Shown here: positions 1 to 7,534 of the stretch, in pieces | Layout: each line of letters begins with the position of its first letter | How positions within the stretch are numbered: position 1 is the first letter of the stretch | Source: an uncultured Collinsella sp. | GTDB taxonomy: Bacteria > Actinomycetota > Coriobacteriia > Coriobacteriales > Coriobacteriaceae | Assembly: GCA_902465105.1 (NCBI GenBank) | Contig: CABQLM010000029.1 | Span: 1 to 23,340 of the forward strand | Reading direction: 5' to 3' | Length of the DNA stretch: 23,340 nucleotides | Program-made: the position numbers and the translations under genes | The notes under the pieces: model-generated | What the model was told of the DNA's origin: nothing | What the model saw: only the letters and a program-made list of their open reading frames with translations | Database searches by the model: none

Positions 1-1
1 C

Positions 2-268
2 GCCGCCGACACCGCGTTCCACAATGCCATTGCCGAGAGCTCCGGAAACCTCGTCATTCCCCGCCTGATGGGCGTGCTCAAGGCATCCGTCCCCCTCTTT
101 ATCGACGTGACCGGCAAAAAGCTCGTCGAGGAAACTATCCGCACGCACCGCGATGTGGCCGACGCCATCGCCTCGCGCAATCCCACCGCCGCGCACGACG
201 CGATGTATCTGCACCTGGTGTATAACCGCAACATGATCGCAGAAGGCGCGCAGGCACAGAGCGAATAG
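2..268 (+). CDS. GntR-family transcriptional regulator, C-terminal FCD domain (partial, 5' end outside window)
   Basis: The visible 88 residues are the end of a FadR-type ligand-sensing (FCD) domain. The reading frame is open from the window edge and starts with D-T-A-F-H-N-A-I-A-E-S-S-G-N, the usual FCD signature 'D..FH..I...S.N'. Further on come H-R-D-V-A-D-A-I and a late H-L in M-Y-L-H-L-V. The Asp and three His match the metal-binding residues of many FCD domains. The DNA-binding winged helix must lie upstream of the window, so the ligand and target genes cannot be read. Regulators of this class usually control sugar-acid or carboxylate catabolism and sit beside their targets, but the neighbour here is only a gene remnant. 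The TAG at 266-268 is a normal C-terminal end for the family. Family assignment is fairly sure; the function is open. Confidence 0.75.
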   Translation, partial: AADTAFHNAIAESSGNLVIPRLMGVLKASVPLFIDVTGKKLVEETIRTHRDVADAIASRNPTAAHDAMYLHLVYNRNMIAEGAQAQSE

Positions 269-269
269 A

Positions 270-380
270 GGTCCGCACGGCAAGGGCGCCCTGGCTGGCG
301 AGCACTTCCAGGAGTACTTCTTTGCCAACGCCACCGACGAGGCCATCATCGCCAAGGTCAAGGAGCTCCTGGGGCTCTAA
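270..380 (+). pseudogene. orphan 3' coding remnant directly after the GntR stop
   Basis: In the +1 frame relative to the regulator, the stretch from about 276 to the TAA at 378-380 reads like a genuine protein C-terminus. It contains G-K-G-A-L-A-G-E-H-F-Q-E-Y-F-F and ends A-K-V-K-E-L-L-G-L. It has no start codon or ribosome binding site, and its frame is closed upstream by a TGA at 234-236. The sensible-looking sequence begins abruptly about two codons after the GntR stop. The simplest reading is the 3' end of a deleted gene, followed by that gene's terminator at 412-446. I do not recognise the family. It could also be a chance open frame. Confidence 0.35.
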
Positions 381-411
381 TCGCACGACCTATTGCAACT
401 AACGCAAGCGA

Positions 412-446
412 CGGCCGTCCCACGTACGGGACGGCCGCCGCTTTTT
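412..446 (+). terminator. intrinsic terminator
   Basis: A perfect 10-bp stem (CGGCCGTCCC at 412-421 paired with 428-437) closes a 6-base loop. It is followed after 4 bases by TTTTT at 442-446. It would end rightward transcription from the GntR regulator and remnant. The run to the next gene end at 499 holds nothing else I can name. Confidence 0.75.
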
Positions 447-498
447 GCCATCTACCGACTGATGCCGCGGGGACAGGCCCCACGCACCAAGGGATTAA

Positions 499-2448
499 CT
501 AGAGCTCGCAGGCAACCTTGTAGCCATCGCCGATGGCGTCGCGGATGTTGCCGCACTTCTGGGCATCGCCCAGCACGTGGACAGCAACGCCAGCAGCGGC
601 AAGGTCGTCGGCCAGCTTGGTGTTGGGACGATAGCCCATAGCAAGCACCAGCGTATCGGCATCGGCGATGGTGTGGACCTCGCCGTCCTTCTCATAGCTG
701 ATGGCATCCTCGGTAATCTCGGTCACCTTGGCCTCGGTCAGCACGTGGACGCCCTTGGAGAGCATGCGCGTGATGAGCACCGCGCGACCGGCGCCGCCCT
801 CGTTGGCGGCGAGCGTCTTGGTCATCTCGATGACGGTGACATCGCGATTGGCCGGCGACAGGTCGTTGACCAGCGGGGCCAGATAATCGGCCGTCTCGCA
901 ACCGACGGTGCCGCCGCCCACGATGACGATCTTCTTGCCCGGGAAAGCCTTGCCACCCAGCAGGTCGTCAGCCGTCATAACCTGCTTAAAGCCCTGCATG
1001 AAGGCCGGGGTGATGGGCTCGGCGCCATAAGCCAGGACAACCTCGTAGCCCGCGTAGTCACGCTGAATGTCCTCGGCCGAAAGCTCGGTGCCAAAGACGC
1101 ACTTCACGCCGACCTCGGCCAGGCGACGGTACTGATACTTGATCACGCGGGTGAGTTCCTGCTTTGCCGGCGGAACGGCCGCGATGCGCATCTCGCCGCC
1201 CGGTTCGTCCTGCTTGTCCACGAGCACCACGTTATGACCGCGCTTGGCGGCAATGTAGGCTGCCTCCATGCCCGCGGGACCGGCGCCCACAACCAGTACG
1301 TTCTTGGCCTCGGCGGCAGGCTCGTAGCCGGCCTCGTCGCGCTCCACGTCCGGGTTGACGGTGCAGGAGATGCGCTTGCCAAACATAATGCCGTTCAGGC
1401 AGCGCAGGCAGCCAATGCAGGGGCGGATGTCATCGGCGTTGCCGGCAGCGGCCTTGTTGCAGAACTCGGCATCGCACAGATTGGCGCGGCCCATCATGCA
1501 GATGTCGGCGGCGCCGTCCTCGATCAGCTCCTCGGCAATCCAGGCCTCGTTGATGCGGCCGACCGTGGCGACAGGAATGTTGACGTGCTTTTTGATCTCG
1601 CGCGAGCAGGCGGCGTGCGAGGCCTGCTGAGTACCGGCGGCGGGAATTGCAGAGCCGCGCTTGATGGTGGTACCACCCGACACATGAATCATGTCGACGC
1701 CGGCCTTCTCCAGGCGACGCGAGACGTAGATCATGTCGTTGAGGGTCAGGCCGCCATCGGTGTACTCGTCGCCCGAGATACGGACGTCGATGATAAAGTC
1801 CTTGCCGCAGCGCTCGCGAATCTCGGCGATGACCTCGAGCAAGAAGCGCATACGGGCGTCGAGCGAGCCGCCGTACTCGTCGGTGCGCTTGTTATAGAGC
1901 GGGGTCAAAAAGCCGCCGAGCATGCCGTGGGCGTGCGCCGCATGGACCTCGACGCCATCGACGCCAGCCTTCTGCATACGAACGGCAGCGTCACCGAACT
2001 GATGCGTGAGCTCGTGGATCTCATCCACCGTAATGGGGCGCGGCGCCTCGCGGGCATAGGACGGGCCCACAAAGGACGGAGCGATCAGGCGCGGCGTGCC
2101 CGGAATGTTAAAGGCCATGTAGGCGGGGTGGAAGAGCTGCGGCATGATCTTGCAGCCATACTCGTGGACGGCCGCGGCGAGCTTTTCCCAGCCAGGGATA
2201 AACGTGTCGTCGTAGCAGCACATGTCACCCGGCAGATAGGTATAGGTGGGCTCGACCGTCACGACTTCGGTGATGATCAGGCCCACGCCGCCCTTGGCGC
2301 GGGCACGGTAATGATCGACCAAATCGTCGGTCACATAGCCATGATCGGCCAGGTTGGTGGACACCGGCGGCATAAAGACGCGGTTCTTGACCTCGGTCGT
2401 ACCGACCTTGATCGGGCTAAAGAGCATCGGATAGGCGGAGGACTCCAT
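499..2448 (-). CDS. FMN/4Fe-4S/FAD NAD(P)H-dependent oxidoreductase, 2,4-dienoyl-CoA reductase / BaiCD / enoate reductase family
   Basis: A cytosolic flavoenzyme of 649 residues, the usual family length of 640-680. The N-terminal Old Yellow Enzyme barrel spans about residues 8-340 and carries V-E-V-H-A-A-H-A-H-G near 167 and the D-E-Y-G-G-S-L motif near 190. A 4Fe-4S cluster is marked by Cys344, Cys347, Cys350 and Cys362. Two dinucleotide-binding folds follow, G-A-G-P-A-G at 388-393 and G-G-G-T-V-G at 511-516. Such enzymes pass electrons from NAD(P)H through FAD and Fe-S to FMN and reduce activated C=C bonds. Known family substrates include dienoyl-CoA, cinnamates, bile acid intermediates and isoflavones; none can be chosen from sequence. 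The cysteine spacing is C-x2-C-x2-C, as in trimethylamine dehydrogenase, rather than C-x2-C-x3-C. The ATG at 2448 is chosen because AAAGGA lies 8 bases upstream; longer in-frame starts lack one. It stands alone with its own promoter region. Confidence 0.85.
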   Translation of the reverse strand: MESSAYPMLFSPIKVGTTEVKNRVFMPPVSTNLADHGYVTDDLVDHYRARAKGGVGLIITEVVTVEPTYTYLPGDMCCYDDTFIPGWEKLAAAVHEYGCKIMPQLFHPAYMAFNIPGTPRLIAPSFVGPSYAREAPRPITVDEIHELTHQFGDAAVRMQKAGVDGVEVHAAHAHGMLGGFLTPLYNKRTDEYGGSLDARMRFLLEVIAEIRERCGKDFIIDVRISGDEYTDGGLTLNDMIYVSRRLEKAGVDMIHVSGGTTIKRGSAIPAAGTQQASHAACSREIKKHVNIPVATVGRINEAWIAEELIEDGAADICMMGRANLCDAEFCNKAAAGNADDIRPCIGCLRCLNGIMFGKRISCTVNPDVERDEAGYEPAAEAKNVLVVGAGPAGMEAAYIAAKRGHNVVLVDKQDEPGGEMRIAAVPPAKQELTRVIKYQYRRLAEVGVKCVFGTELSAEDIQRDYAGYEVVLAYGAEPITPAFMQGFKQVMTADDLLGGKAFPGKKIVIVGGGTVGCETADYLAPLVNDLSPANRDVTVIEMTKTLAANEGGAGRAVLITRMLSKGVHVLTEAKVTEITEDAISYEKDGEVHTIADADTLVLAMGYRPNTKLADDLAAAGVAVHVLGDAQKCGNIRDAIGDGYKVACEL

Positions 2449-2487
2449 ACAGGGTTCCTTTCGTTTGAGCCGCTGGGCGGCAGTTGC

Positions 2488-2502
2488 TAACGTACCTATC
2501 GT
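2488..2502 (-). promoter_or_regulatory. possible extended -10 promoter of the oxidoreductase gene
   Basis: Reading leftward, TGATACGAT resembles an extended -10 element (TG-n-TACGAT) about 40 bases upstream of the start at 2448. No good -35 hexamer is visible at 17 bases. This is a weak call. Confidence 0.25.
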
Positions 2503-2561
2503 ATCAGTATCCGCCGCATTCGCACTCGCTCGCACTCCCCACCTTCAATCCCGACCCTCAC

Positions 2562-2633
2562 AAAAAAGTTGCGGTGGAATACGGAGTAGATGAGGCTTTT
2601 GACAGGCAAAGCAGTCCGTATTCCACCGCAACT
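2562..2633 (-). repeat. 70-base palindromic element, copy 1 (possible terminator of kdpFABC)
   Basis: Two perfect 19-base inverted arms (AGTTGCGGTGGAATACGGA at 2567-2585 and its complement at 2615-2633) flank a 29-base loop. The loop carries an inner GCTTT/AAAGC pair. On the minus strand the hairpin is followed by TTTTTT (2567-2562), so it could terminate the kdpFABC transcript, which stops 63 bases upstream. A second copy with 64 of 70 identical bases lies at 10980-11049, beyond the other end of the kdp cluster and in the same orientation. The loop is long for a plain terminator and is conserved in length. Confidence 0.8.
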
Positions 2634-2696
2634 GATGGGCGGGGTGGAATTGAGGGCCCAGATAGTCAGTCACGCCCTCATCCGCCACTCCCTCAC

Positions 2697-3287
2697 CTAC
2701 AGCGCGCCGTCCAGCATAAGGTTCACCTTGAGCACGTTGACCATGGGCTCGCCGAACACGCCGAGGAAACGACCCTTGGTGCACGCGGCGATGATGTCGC
2801 GCACCTCGTCCTCACTTTTGCCCGTGGCTTTGGCAAGGCGCGGGACCTGGTACTCGGCGGCATCCGGAGAGATCTCCGGGTCGAGGCCGGACCCCGAACA
2901 CGTCACCAGGTCGACGGGCACAGCGTCCATATCAGCATCGGGGTTGGCGGCGCGGATCTTCTTCACACGCGCATCTATCAGCTGCCGATACTCCTCACTC
3001 GCCGGGGACAGGTTGGACGGGGCACCATACGCCATGAGCTCGCCGCCTTCGCCTTCGACGATTGACACGTTCTGGATACGACCCCACATGTGGGCTTCGT
3101 CATCGAAGTTCTGGCCGATGAGCTCGGAACCCACAACCTTGCCGTCAACCGTAATAAGCGATCCGTTCGCCTGGTACGGAAACGCAAGCTGCGCGACGCC
3201 GGTCACCACGAGCGTGTATCCCAGGCCGCAGACGATGGTAAACAGCGCGAACACGCCAAGTGCGCGCGATGCGATACCTTTGAACAT
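2697..3287 (-). CDS. kdpC: potassium-transporting ATPase subunit KdpC
   Basis: The 196-residue KdpC subunit of the high-affinity K+ pump, close to the family's usual 190-200 residues. It has one N-terminal membrane helix (about residues 8-32, A-L-G-V-F-A-L-F-T-I-V-C-G-L-G-Y) and an extracytoplasmic domain. Family landmarks visible are G-S-x-L-I-G-Q, V-P-V-D-L-V-T-C-S-G-S-G-L-D-P-x-I-S-P and a late G-x-F-G-E-P-x-V-N-V-L-x-L-N-like segment ending in D-G-A-L. KdpC stabilises the KdpA-KdpB complex and affects ATP affinity. The start at 3287 has GGAGG five bases upstream, and kdpB ends 12 bases before it, so the two are co-translated in one operon. Palindromic element copy 1 downstream may end the transcript. 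Confidence 0.97.
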   Translation of the reverse strand: MFKGIASRALGVFALFTIVCGLGYTLVVTGVAQLAFPYQANGSLITVDGKVVGSELIGQNFDDEAHMWGRIQNVSIVEGEGGELMAYGAPSNLSPASEEYRQLIDARVKKIRAANPDADMDAVPVDLVTCSGSGLDPEISPDAAEYQVPRLAKATGKSEDEVRDIIAACTKGRFLGVFGEPMVNVLKVNLMLDGAL

Positions 3288-3299
3288 ACAAACCTCCGT

Positions 3300-5360
3300 C
3301 TACATCATGCCAATGCCGAACAAGGCCAGCAGCATGTCGATAATCTTGATGAATACGAACGGCGCCACGATACCGCCCAGACCCCACACCAGCAGGTTGT
3401 GGGTCAGCAGCTGGCCGGACGAAAGCTCGCGGTACTTCACGCCTTTCAGGGCGGCAGGAATCAGCGCGACGATAACCAGCGCGTTGTAGATAATGGCGGA
3501 CAGCACGGCAGTCAACGGGCTGGTGAGCCCCAGGATGTTGAGGGCGTCCAACCCGGGGTAGATCGGCGAGAATAGCGCCGGGATGATGGCGAAATACTTG
3601 GCGACGTCGTTGGCGACCGAGAAGGTCGTGAGCGAGCCGCGGGTCATGAGCAGTTGCTTGCCGATACGCACGATATCGATGAGCTTGGTGGGGCTGGAGT
3701 CGAGGTCGACCATGTTGCCGGCCTCCTTGGCAGCCTGGGTGCCCGTGTTCATGGCCACGGCGACATCCGCCTGCGCCAGCGCTGGCGCGTCGTTGGTGCC
3801 GTCGCCGGTCATCGCGACCAGATGGCCCTCATGCTGGAACGCGCGGATCTTATCGAGCTTGCCCTCGGGCGTCGCTTCGGCCAGGAAGTCATCCACACCG
3901 GCCTCGGCGGCGATGGCGGCGGCCGTCAGCGGATTATCACCCGTCACCATGATGGTCTTGATACCCATGCGGCGCAGATCGGCGAACTTTTCCTTCACGC
4001 CGGACTTGATGATGTCCTTAAGGTAGACGACACCCAGCACGCGGCAGTTCTTGGTCACGACCAGCGGGGTGCCGCCGGCCTTGGCGATGTGCTCGACGAC
4101 CTCGTCGCACTCCTGGGAGAACACGCCGCCGGCTGCCTCCACATAAGTGCGCACGGAATCGGCAGCGCCCTTGCGGATCTCATTGCCCTCGTAGTTCACG
4201 CCGGACATACGCGTTGCCGCGGTGAACGGGATGAATTCCATACCCTTATCCTCGAGCGTGCGACCGCGCAGACCGAACTGCTCCTTGGCGAGCACGACGA
4301 TGGAACGACCCTCGGGGGTCTCGTCGGCCAGCGAGGAAAGCTGGGCGGCATCGGCCAGCTCCGCGGGATCGACGCCGTCGACCGGGATGAACTCGGCGGC
4401 TTGACGGTTACCCAGGGTGATGGTGCCGGTCTTGTCGAGCATGAGGATGTCGACGTCGCCGGCGGCCTCGATGGCGCGGCCGGACATGGCCAGCACGTTG
4501 GCCTCGTTCAGACGGCTCATGCCGGCGATGCCGATGGCGGAAAGAAGGGCGCCGATAGTAGTGGGAGCCAGGCACACGAGCAGCGCCACGAGCGTGGTCA
4601 CGGCCGTGGGGTTGTCCATGTCGTTAAGACCGACCGAGAAGCAGGAGTAACAATACAGGGCCAGCGTGACCAGGATAAAGACGATGGAGAGGGCCACCAG
4701 GAAGATCTCCAGAGCGATCTCGTTAGGGGTCTTCTTGCGCGCGGCACCCTCGACCATCGCGATCATCTTGTCCAGGAAGCTCTGGCCGGGCTCACTGGAG
4801 ATCTTGACGATGATCCAGTCGGACAGCACCGTGGTACCGCCGGTAACGGCAGAGCGGTCGCCGCCGGCCTCGCGGACCACGGGGGCGGACTCGCCGGTGA
4901 TGGCGGACTCGTCAACGGAAGCAGCGCCCTCGATGACGTCGCCGTCGCCGGGAATCTGCTCGCCGGCGCGTACGATCACCAGGTCGCCGCGCGTGAGCTC
5001 GGTGCCGGGAACGACGGTGAAGTGCTCCTTGTCCTCAACGGACTCGATGCGATGGGCCTCGACATCCTTCTTGGCCGCACGCAGGGAATCGGCCTGGGCT
5101 TTACCGCGGCCCTCGGCAAGCGCCTCGGCGAAGTTCGAGAACAGGTCGGTAAGCCACAGGATGACCGCGATGGCGACCACATAGTAGGTGGGCACACCCG
5201 CGTCCTGCACACCGAAAATGGAAGCGACGGCCAGGACGGAGGTCATGACGGCGGAAAGCCACACCAGGAACATGACCGGGTTTTGAATCTGGACGCGAGG
5301 ATCCAGCTTGGCAAACGAGTCGCGGACCGCGCGGCCCATCATGTCTTTTTGCATAGTCAT
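3300..5360 (-). CDS. kdpB: potassium-transporting P-type ATPase subunit KdpB
   Basis: The catalytic P-type ATPase subunit, 686 residues against 682 in E. coli. Visible in order are the N-terminal membrane helices (about 28-50 and 58-80), the actuator T-G-E-S at 155-158 whose Ser is the known inhibitory phosphorylation site in E. coli, and D-K-T-G-T with the phospho-acceptor Asp309. Further on are the nucleotide domain with K-G-A, the hinge [11 protein letters not shown] and the C-terminal membrane helices. ATP hydrolysis here drives K+ entry through KdpA. The ATG at 5360 is preferred: AAAGGAGGG, overlapping the kdpA stop, lies 10 bases upstream. The frame is open further to a TTG at 5384, but the Shine-Dalgarno would then be inside the gene. 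The gap from the kdpA stop is 16 bases. Confidence 0.97.
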   Translation of the reverse strand: MTMQKDMMGRAVRDSFAKLDPRVQIQNPVMFLVWLSAVMTSVLAVASIFGVQDAGVPTYYVVAIAVILWLTDLFSNFAEALAEGRGKAQADSLRAAKKDVEAHRIESVEDKEHFTVVPGTELTRGDLVIVRAGEQIPGDGDVIEGAASVDESAITGESAPVVREAGGDRSAVTGGTTVLSDWIIVKISSEPGQSFLDKMIAMVEGAARKKTPNEIALEIFLVALSIVFILVTLALYCYSCFSVGLNDMDNPTAVTTLVALLVCLAPTTIGALLSAIGIAGMSRLNEANVLAMSGRAIEAAGDVDILMLDKTGTITLGNRQAAEFIPVDGVDPAELADAAQLSSLADETPEGRSIVVLAKEQFGLRGRTLEDKGMEFIPFTAATRMSGVNYEGNEIRKGAADSVRTYVEAAGGVFSQECDEVVEHIAKAGGTPLVVTKNCRVLGVVYLKDIIKSGVKEKFADLRRMGIKTIMVTGDNPLTAAAIAAEAGVDDFLAEATPEGKLDKIRAFQHEGHLVAMTGDGTNDAPALAQADVAVAMNTGTQAAKEAGNMVDLDSSPTKLIDIVRIGKQLLMTRGSLTTFSVANDVAKYFAIIPALFSPIYPGLDALNILGLTSPLTAVLSAIIYNALVIVALIPAALKGVKYRELSSGQLLTHNLLVWGLGGIVAPFVFIKIIDMLLALFGIGMM

Positions 5361-5376
5361 AAATCTGCGCCCTCCT

Positions 5377-7200
5377 TTACGCAATCATCTGGAAGAACTC
5401 GGCAACGGGGCCAAGCGCCAGGGCCGGGAAGAAGCTCAGGGCACCGATCAGCAGAACGATGAACACGAGCAGGAATACGAACATGCCGTTGGTGGTAGAC
5501 AGGGTACCGGCGCTCTCGGCGACCTTGCCCTTCTTGGCCAGCGAGCCGGCGATAGCCAGCGTACCGATGATAGGCATGAAGCGGGCGAACAGCATCTCGA
5601 GGCCGAGCATGACGTTGATCCAGGGAATGTTGCAGTTCATGCCTGCAAACGCCGAGCCGTTGTTGCCGCCGCATGAGGTGAAGGCATACAGCGCCTCGGA
5701 GAAGCCGTGCGCGCCACCATTGTTGAGCTGGTCGGCAAGACCGGGCACCATGCAGGCGATGGCCGAGCACACCAGAATGGCAAACGGAGTTGCCAAGCAC
5801 AGGACAACTGCCCAGCGCATCTCGCCCGGCTCGATCTTCTTGCCCAGGAACTCAGGCGTGCGTCCGACCATGAGGCCGGCGATGAACACTGTGAGGATGG
5901 CGAAGCCGATCATGCCGTACAGGCCGCAGCCCACGCCGCCGAAGACGACCTCGCCCAGAGCAATCTGGAGCATCTGGACAAAACCGCCCAGCGGGGTGTA
6001 GGAGTCGTGCATGGAGTTAACCGAGCCGTTGGAAGCAGCCGTCGTGAAAGCGGACCAGGTAGAAGAGGAGGCGATACCGAAACGGCTCTCCTTGCCCTCC
6101 ATGTTGCCGCCGGCCTGGCCGTCGGTCATCTCGATATTGACCGCTCCGCCATCGGCCAGCTGCGGGGTGCCCGCATGCTCGTTGACGGCGATGATGCCGG
6201 TGAAGATCACCAGCAGGATGAACATGGCGGCAAAGATGGCCTTGCCCTGCTTGGTGTTCTTGACGCCGATACCGAAGGCGAAGCAACAGGCGGCCGGGAT
6301 CAGCAGCAGGCTGGTCATCTCGATGATGTTGGTGAAGGCACTGGGGTTCTCATACGGATGGGCGGAGTTCACGCCGAAGAAGCCGCCGCCGTTGGTGCCG
6401 GACTGCTTGATGGCGACCTGAGGAGCCGCGGGACCCTGGGGCAGGAACTGCTCGGTGACCACGCGCGCGCCCTCGACAACCTTGCCGTCGACCTTGACCG
6501 TGTCGCCCTCAATCTGGGCGCCGTCGATGACGCTCCAGCCGCCGTCTGCATTAGGCTGAACAGCGACGGGTTCTACGAGCTCAGCCTTCTGAGCCGGCTG
6601 GAAGTTGGAGATGACGCCACCGGCAGCCAGGCAGATGCCGAACACGAGGTTCAGCGGGATGAGCACATACAGGACGGTGCGGGTGAGGTCGACCCAGAAG
6701 GAACCCAGACCCTGCTCCTTGACCTGACGGAAGCCGCGGATCAGCGCGAACATGACCGCGATACCGGTGCCAGCGGAAACGAAGTTCTGCACAGTGAGAC
6801 CCATGAACTGCACAAGGTAGGACAGGGTGGTCTCACCGGAGTAGGACTGCCAGTTGGTGTTGGTTATGAAGGAAGCAGCCGTATTGAACGACAGGTCCCA
6901 TGACACACCCGGCAGGTGCTGGGGATTGCCTGGCAAGAAGGGCTGAAGCGCCTGGAGTGCCACAAGAGTCACGAGGCCGATCCCCGAAAAGACCAGCACG
7001 CTCGCCAGATAGCGCCTACACCCCATCTGTTCTGCCGCGTCGATGCGAAGCAGACGATAGACGCCACGCTCCACAGGAGCAATCACAGGCGACAGGAACG
7101 TATGCTCACCATCCATGATATGGGCTATGAACCGACCGAGCGGAACGGCCAGGACGACGAGCACGGCAAAGTACAAGATGTACTGAATCGCAGCGTCCAT
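5377..7200 (-). CDS. kdpA: potassium-transporting ATPase subunit KdpA
   Basis: The 607-residue K+-binding channel-like subunit in the membrane, of the superfamily of K+ transporters. The four pore-loop regions are recognisable: [11 protein letters not shown] (near 113), [13 protein letters not shown] near 265, [10 protein letters not shown] near 390 and [10 protein letters not shown] near 511. These carry the Gly and Asn of the selectivity filter. The large insertion around 200-260 is an extracytoplasmic loop, longer than in E. coli KdpA (557 residues) and typical of Gram-positive forms. The start has AGGAG inside the end of kdpF, three bases upstream of which kdpF stops, so the two are translationally coupled. 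It is the second gene of kdpFABC. Confidence 0.97.
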   Translation of the reverse strand: MDAAIQYILYFAVLVVLAVPLGRFIAHIMDGEHTFLSPVIAPVERGVYRLLRIDAAEQMGCRRYLASVLVFSGIGLVTLVALQALQPFLPGNPQHLPGVSWDLSFNTAASFITNTNWQSYSGETTLSYLVQFMGLTVQNFVSAGTGIAVMFALIRGFRQVKEQGLGSFWVDLTRTVLYVLIPLNLVFGICLAAGGVISNFQPAQKAELVEPVAVQPNADGGWSVIDGAQIEGDTVKVDGKVVEGARVVTEQFLPQGPAAPQVAIKQSGTNGGGFFGVNSAHPYENPSAFTNIIEMTSLLLIPAACCFAFGIGVKNTKQGKAIFAAMFILLVIFTGIIAVNEHAGTPQLADGGAVNIEMTDGQAGGNMEGKESRFGIASSSTWSAFTTAASNGSVNSMHDSYTPLGGFVQMLQIALGEVVFGGVGCGLYGMIGFAILTVFIAGLMVGRTPEFLGKKIEPGEMRWAVVLCLATPFAILVCSAIACMVPGLADQLNNGGAHGFSEALYAFTSCGGNNGSAFAGMNCNIPWINVMLGLEMLFARFMPIIGTLAIAGSLAKKGKVAESAGTLSTTNGMFVFLLVFIVLLIGALSFFPALALGPVAEFFQMIA

Positions 7201-7203
7201 AGT

Positions 7204-7290
7204 TTACGAATCACTCCTCATCAGAATGTAGATGTAATAGATAAGAAGTCCAATGCAGACGACTCCGATGATGGGAATGAGGATGTCCAT
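7204..7290 (-). CDS. kdpF: potassium-transporting ATPase accessory peptide KdpF
   Basis: A 28-residue peptide, M-D-I-L-I-P-I-I-G-V-V-C-I-G-L-L then I-Y-Y-I-Y-I-L-M-R-S-D-S, a single hydrophobic helix with a short polar tail. Length, the 'Y-x-x-x-x-L-x-x-S/P-x' ending and position immediately before kdpA identify it as KdpF, which stabilises the KdpFABC complex in the membrane. AAAGGGG lies upstream of the ATG. Only 3 bases separate its stop from kdpA, and its last codons contain the kdpA ribosome binding site. It is small enough to be missed by gene finders. Confidence 0.9.
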   Translation of the reverse strand: MDILIPIIGVVCIGLLIYYIYILMRSDS

Positions 7291-7311
7291 TTACCGCCCC
7301 TTTCACACGCG

Positions 7312-7327
7312 GTCCGATGTCTCGGAC
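7312..7327. promoter_or_regulatory. short inverted repeat in the kdpF leader
   Basis: GTCCGA, a 4-base loop and TCGGAC form a 6-bp hairpin about 20 bases upstream of the kdpF start. It could be an RNA stem near the ribosome binding site or a protein dyad. No known riboswitch fold, including the c-di-AMP type, is apparent in the 244-base gap between kdpF and kdpD. Confidence 0.3.
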
Positions 7328-7405
7328 GCCTGCCCTCGCAAGCGTCTGGGGACAGTAAACGCTTCTAGGGATTAAAGAGGCGTGAGGGCCGGGGCTCACG
7401 TCCTT

Positions 7406-7423
7406 AAGATGCCGTAAAGATGC
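7406..7423. promoter_or_regulatory. candidate KdpE binding site (11-bp-period direct repeat)
   Basis: AAGATGC occurs twice, at 7406-7412 and 7417-7423, with an exact 11-base period. Response regulators of the OmpR/PhoB class, to which KdpE belongs, bind such tandem half-sites one helical turn apart. It lies in the divergent kdpF/kdpD gap and just upstream of where a -35 would sit for the TATACT at 7457. It is the best operator candidate for both operons. Confidence 0.45.
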
Positions 7424-7456
7424 AGGTAGAAAGTACTATTGCAGCTGCAGTGCGCC

Positions 7457-7462
7457 TATACT
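7457..7462 (+). promoter_or_regulatory. candidate -10 element of kdpDE
   Basis: TATACT matches the -10 consensus well. At 17 bases upstream the -35 position reads TACTAT, a poor match, as expected of a promoter that needs an activator such as KdpE. It lies about 75 bases before the chosen kdpD start. Confidence 0.4.
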
Positions 7463-7534
7463 CGACCTCGCGAGCATACAGCGGCGTCCTCACCGCGTAT
7501 GCACGCATGGACAACGCTTCAGAAAGGCTACGCT

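Noticed and set aside
577..2490. Long open frame on the plus strand opposite the flavin oxidoreductase
   Set aside because: It is the antisense shadow of a clear gene, is full of His, Asp and Gly runs typical of such shadows, and has no family motif. The same holds for the long plus-strand frames at 3654-5462, 5707-6903, 11581-13713, 15390-17039 and 19880-21280.
7439..7444. TTGCAG as the -35 of the kdpD promoter
   Set aside because: It is only 12 bases from TATACT, too short for a sigma-70-type promoter.
7439..7534. KdpD start at the TTG of 7439
   Set aside because: It overlaps the probable -10 element, lacks a ribosome binding site and adds 32 residues unlike KdpD. The ATG at 7535 has a good site.
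7291..7534. c-di-AMP (ydaO-type) riboswitch controlling kdp
   Set aside because: The gap shows only short hairpins and none of the conserved riboswitch core; it is also tight for such an element plus two promoters.
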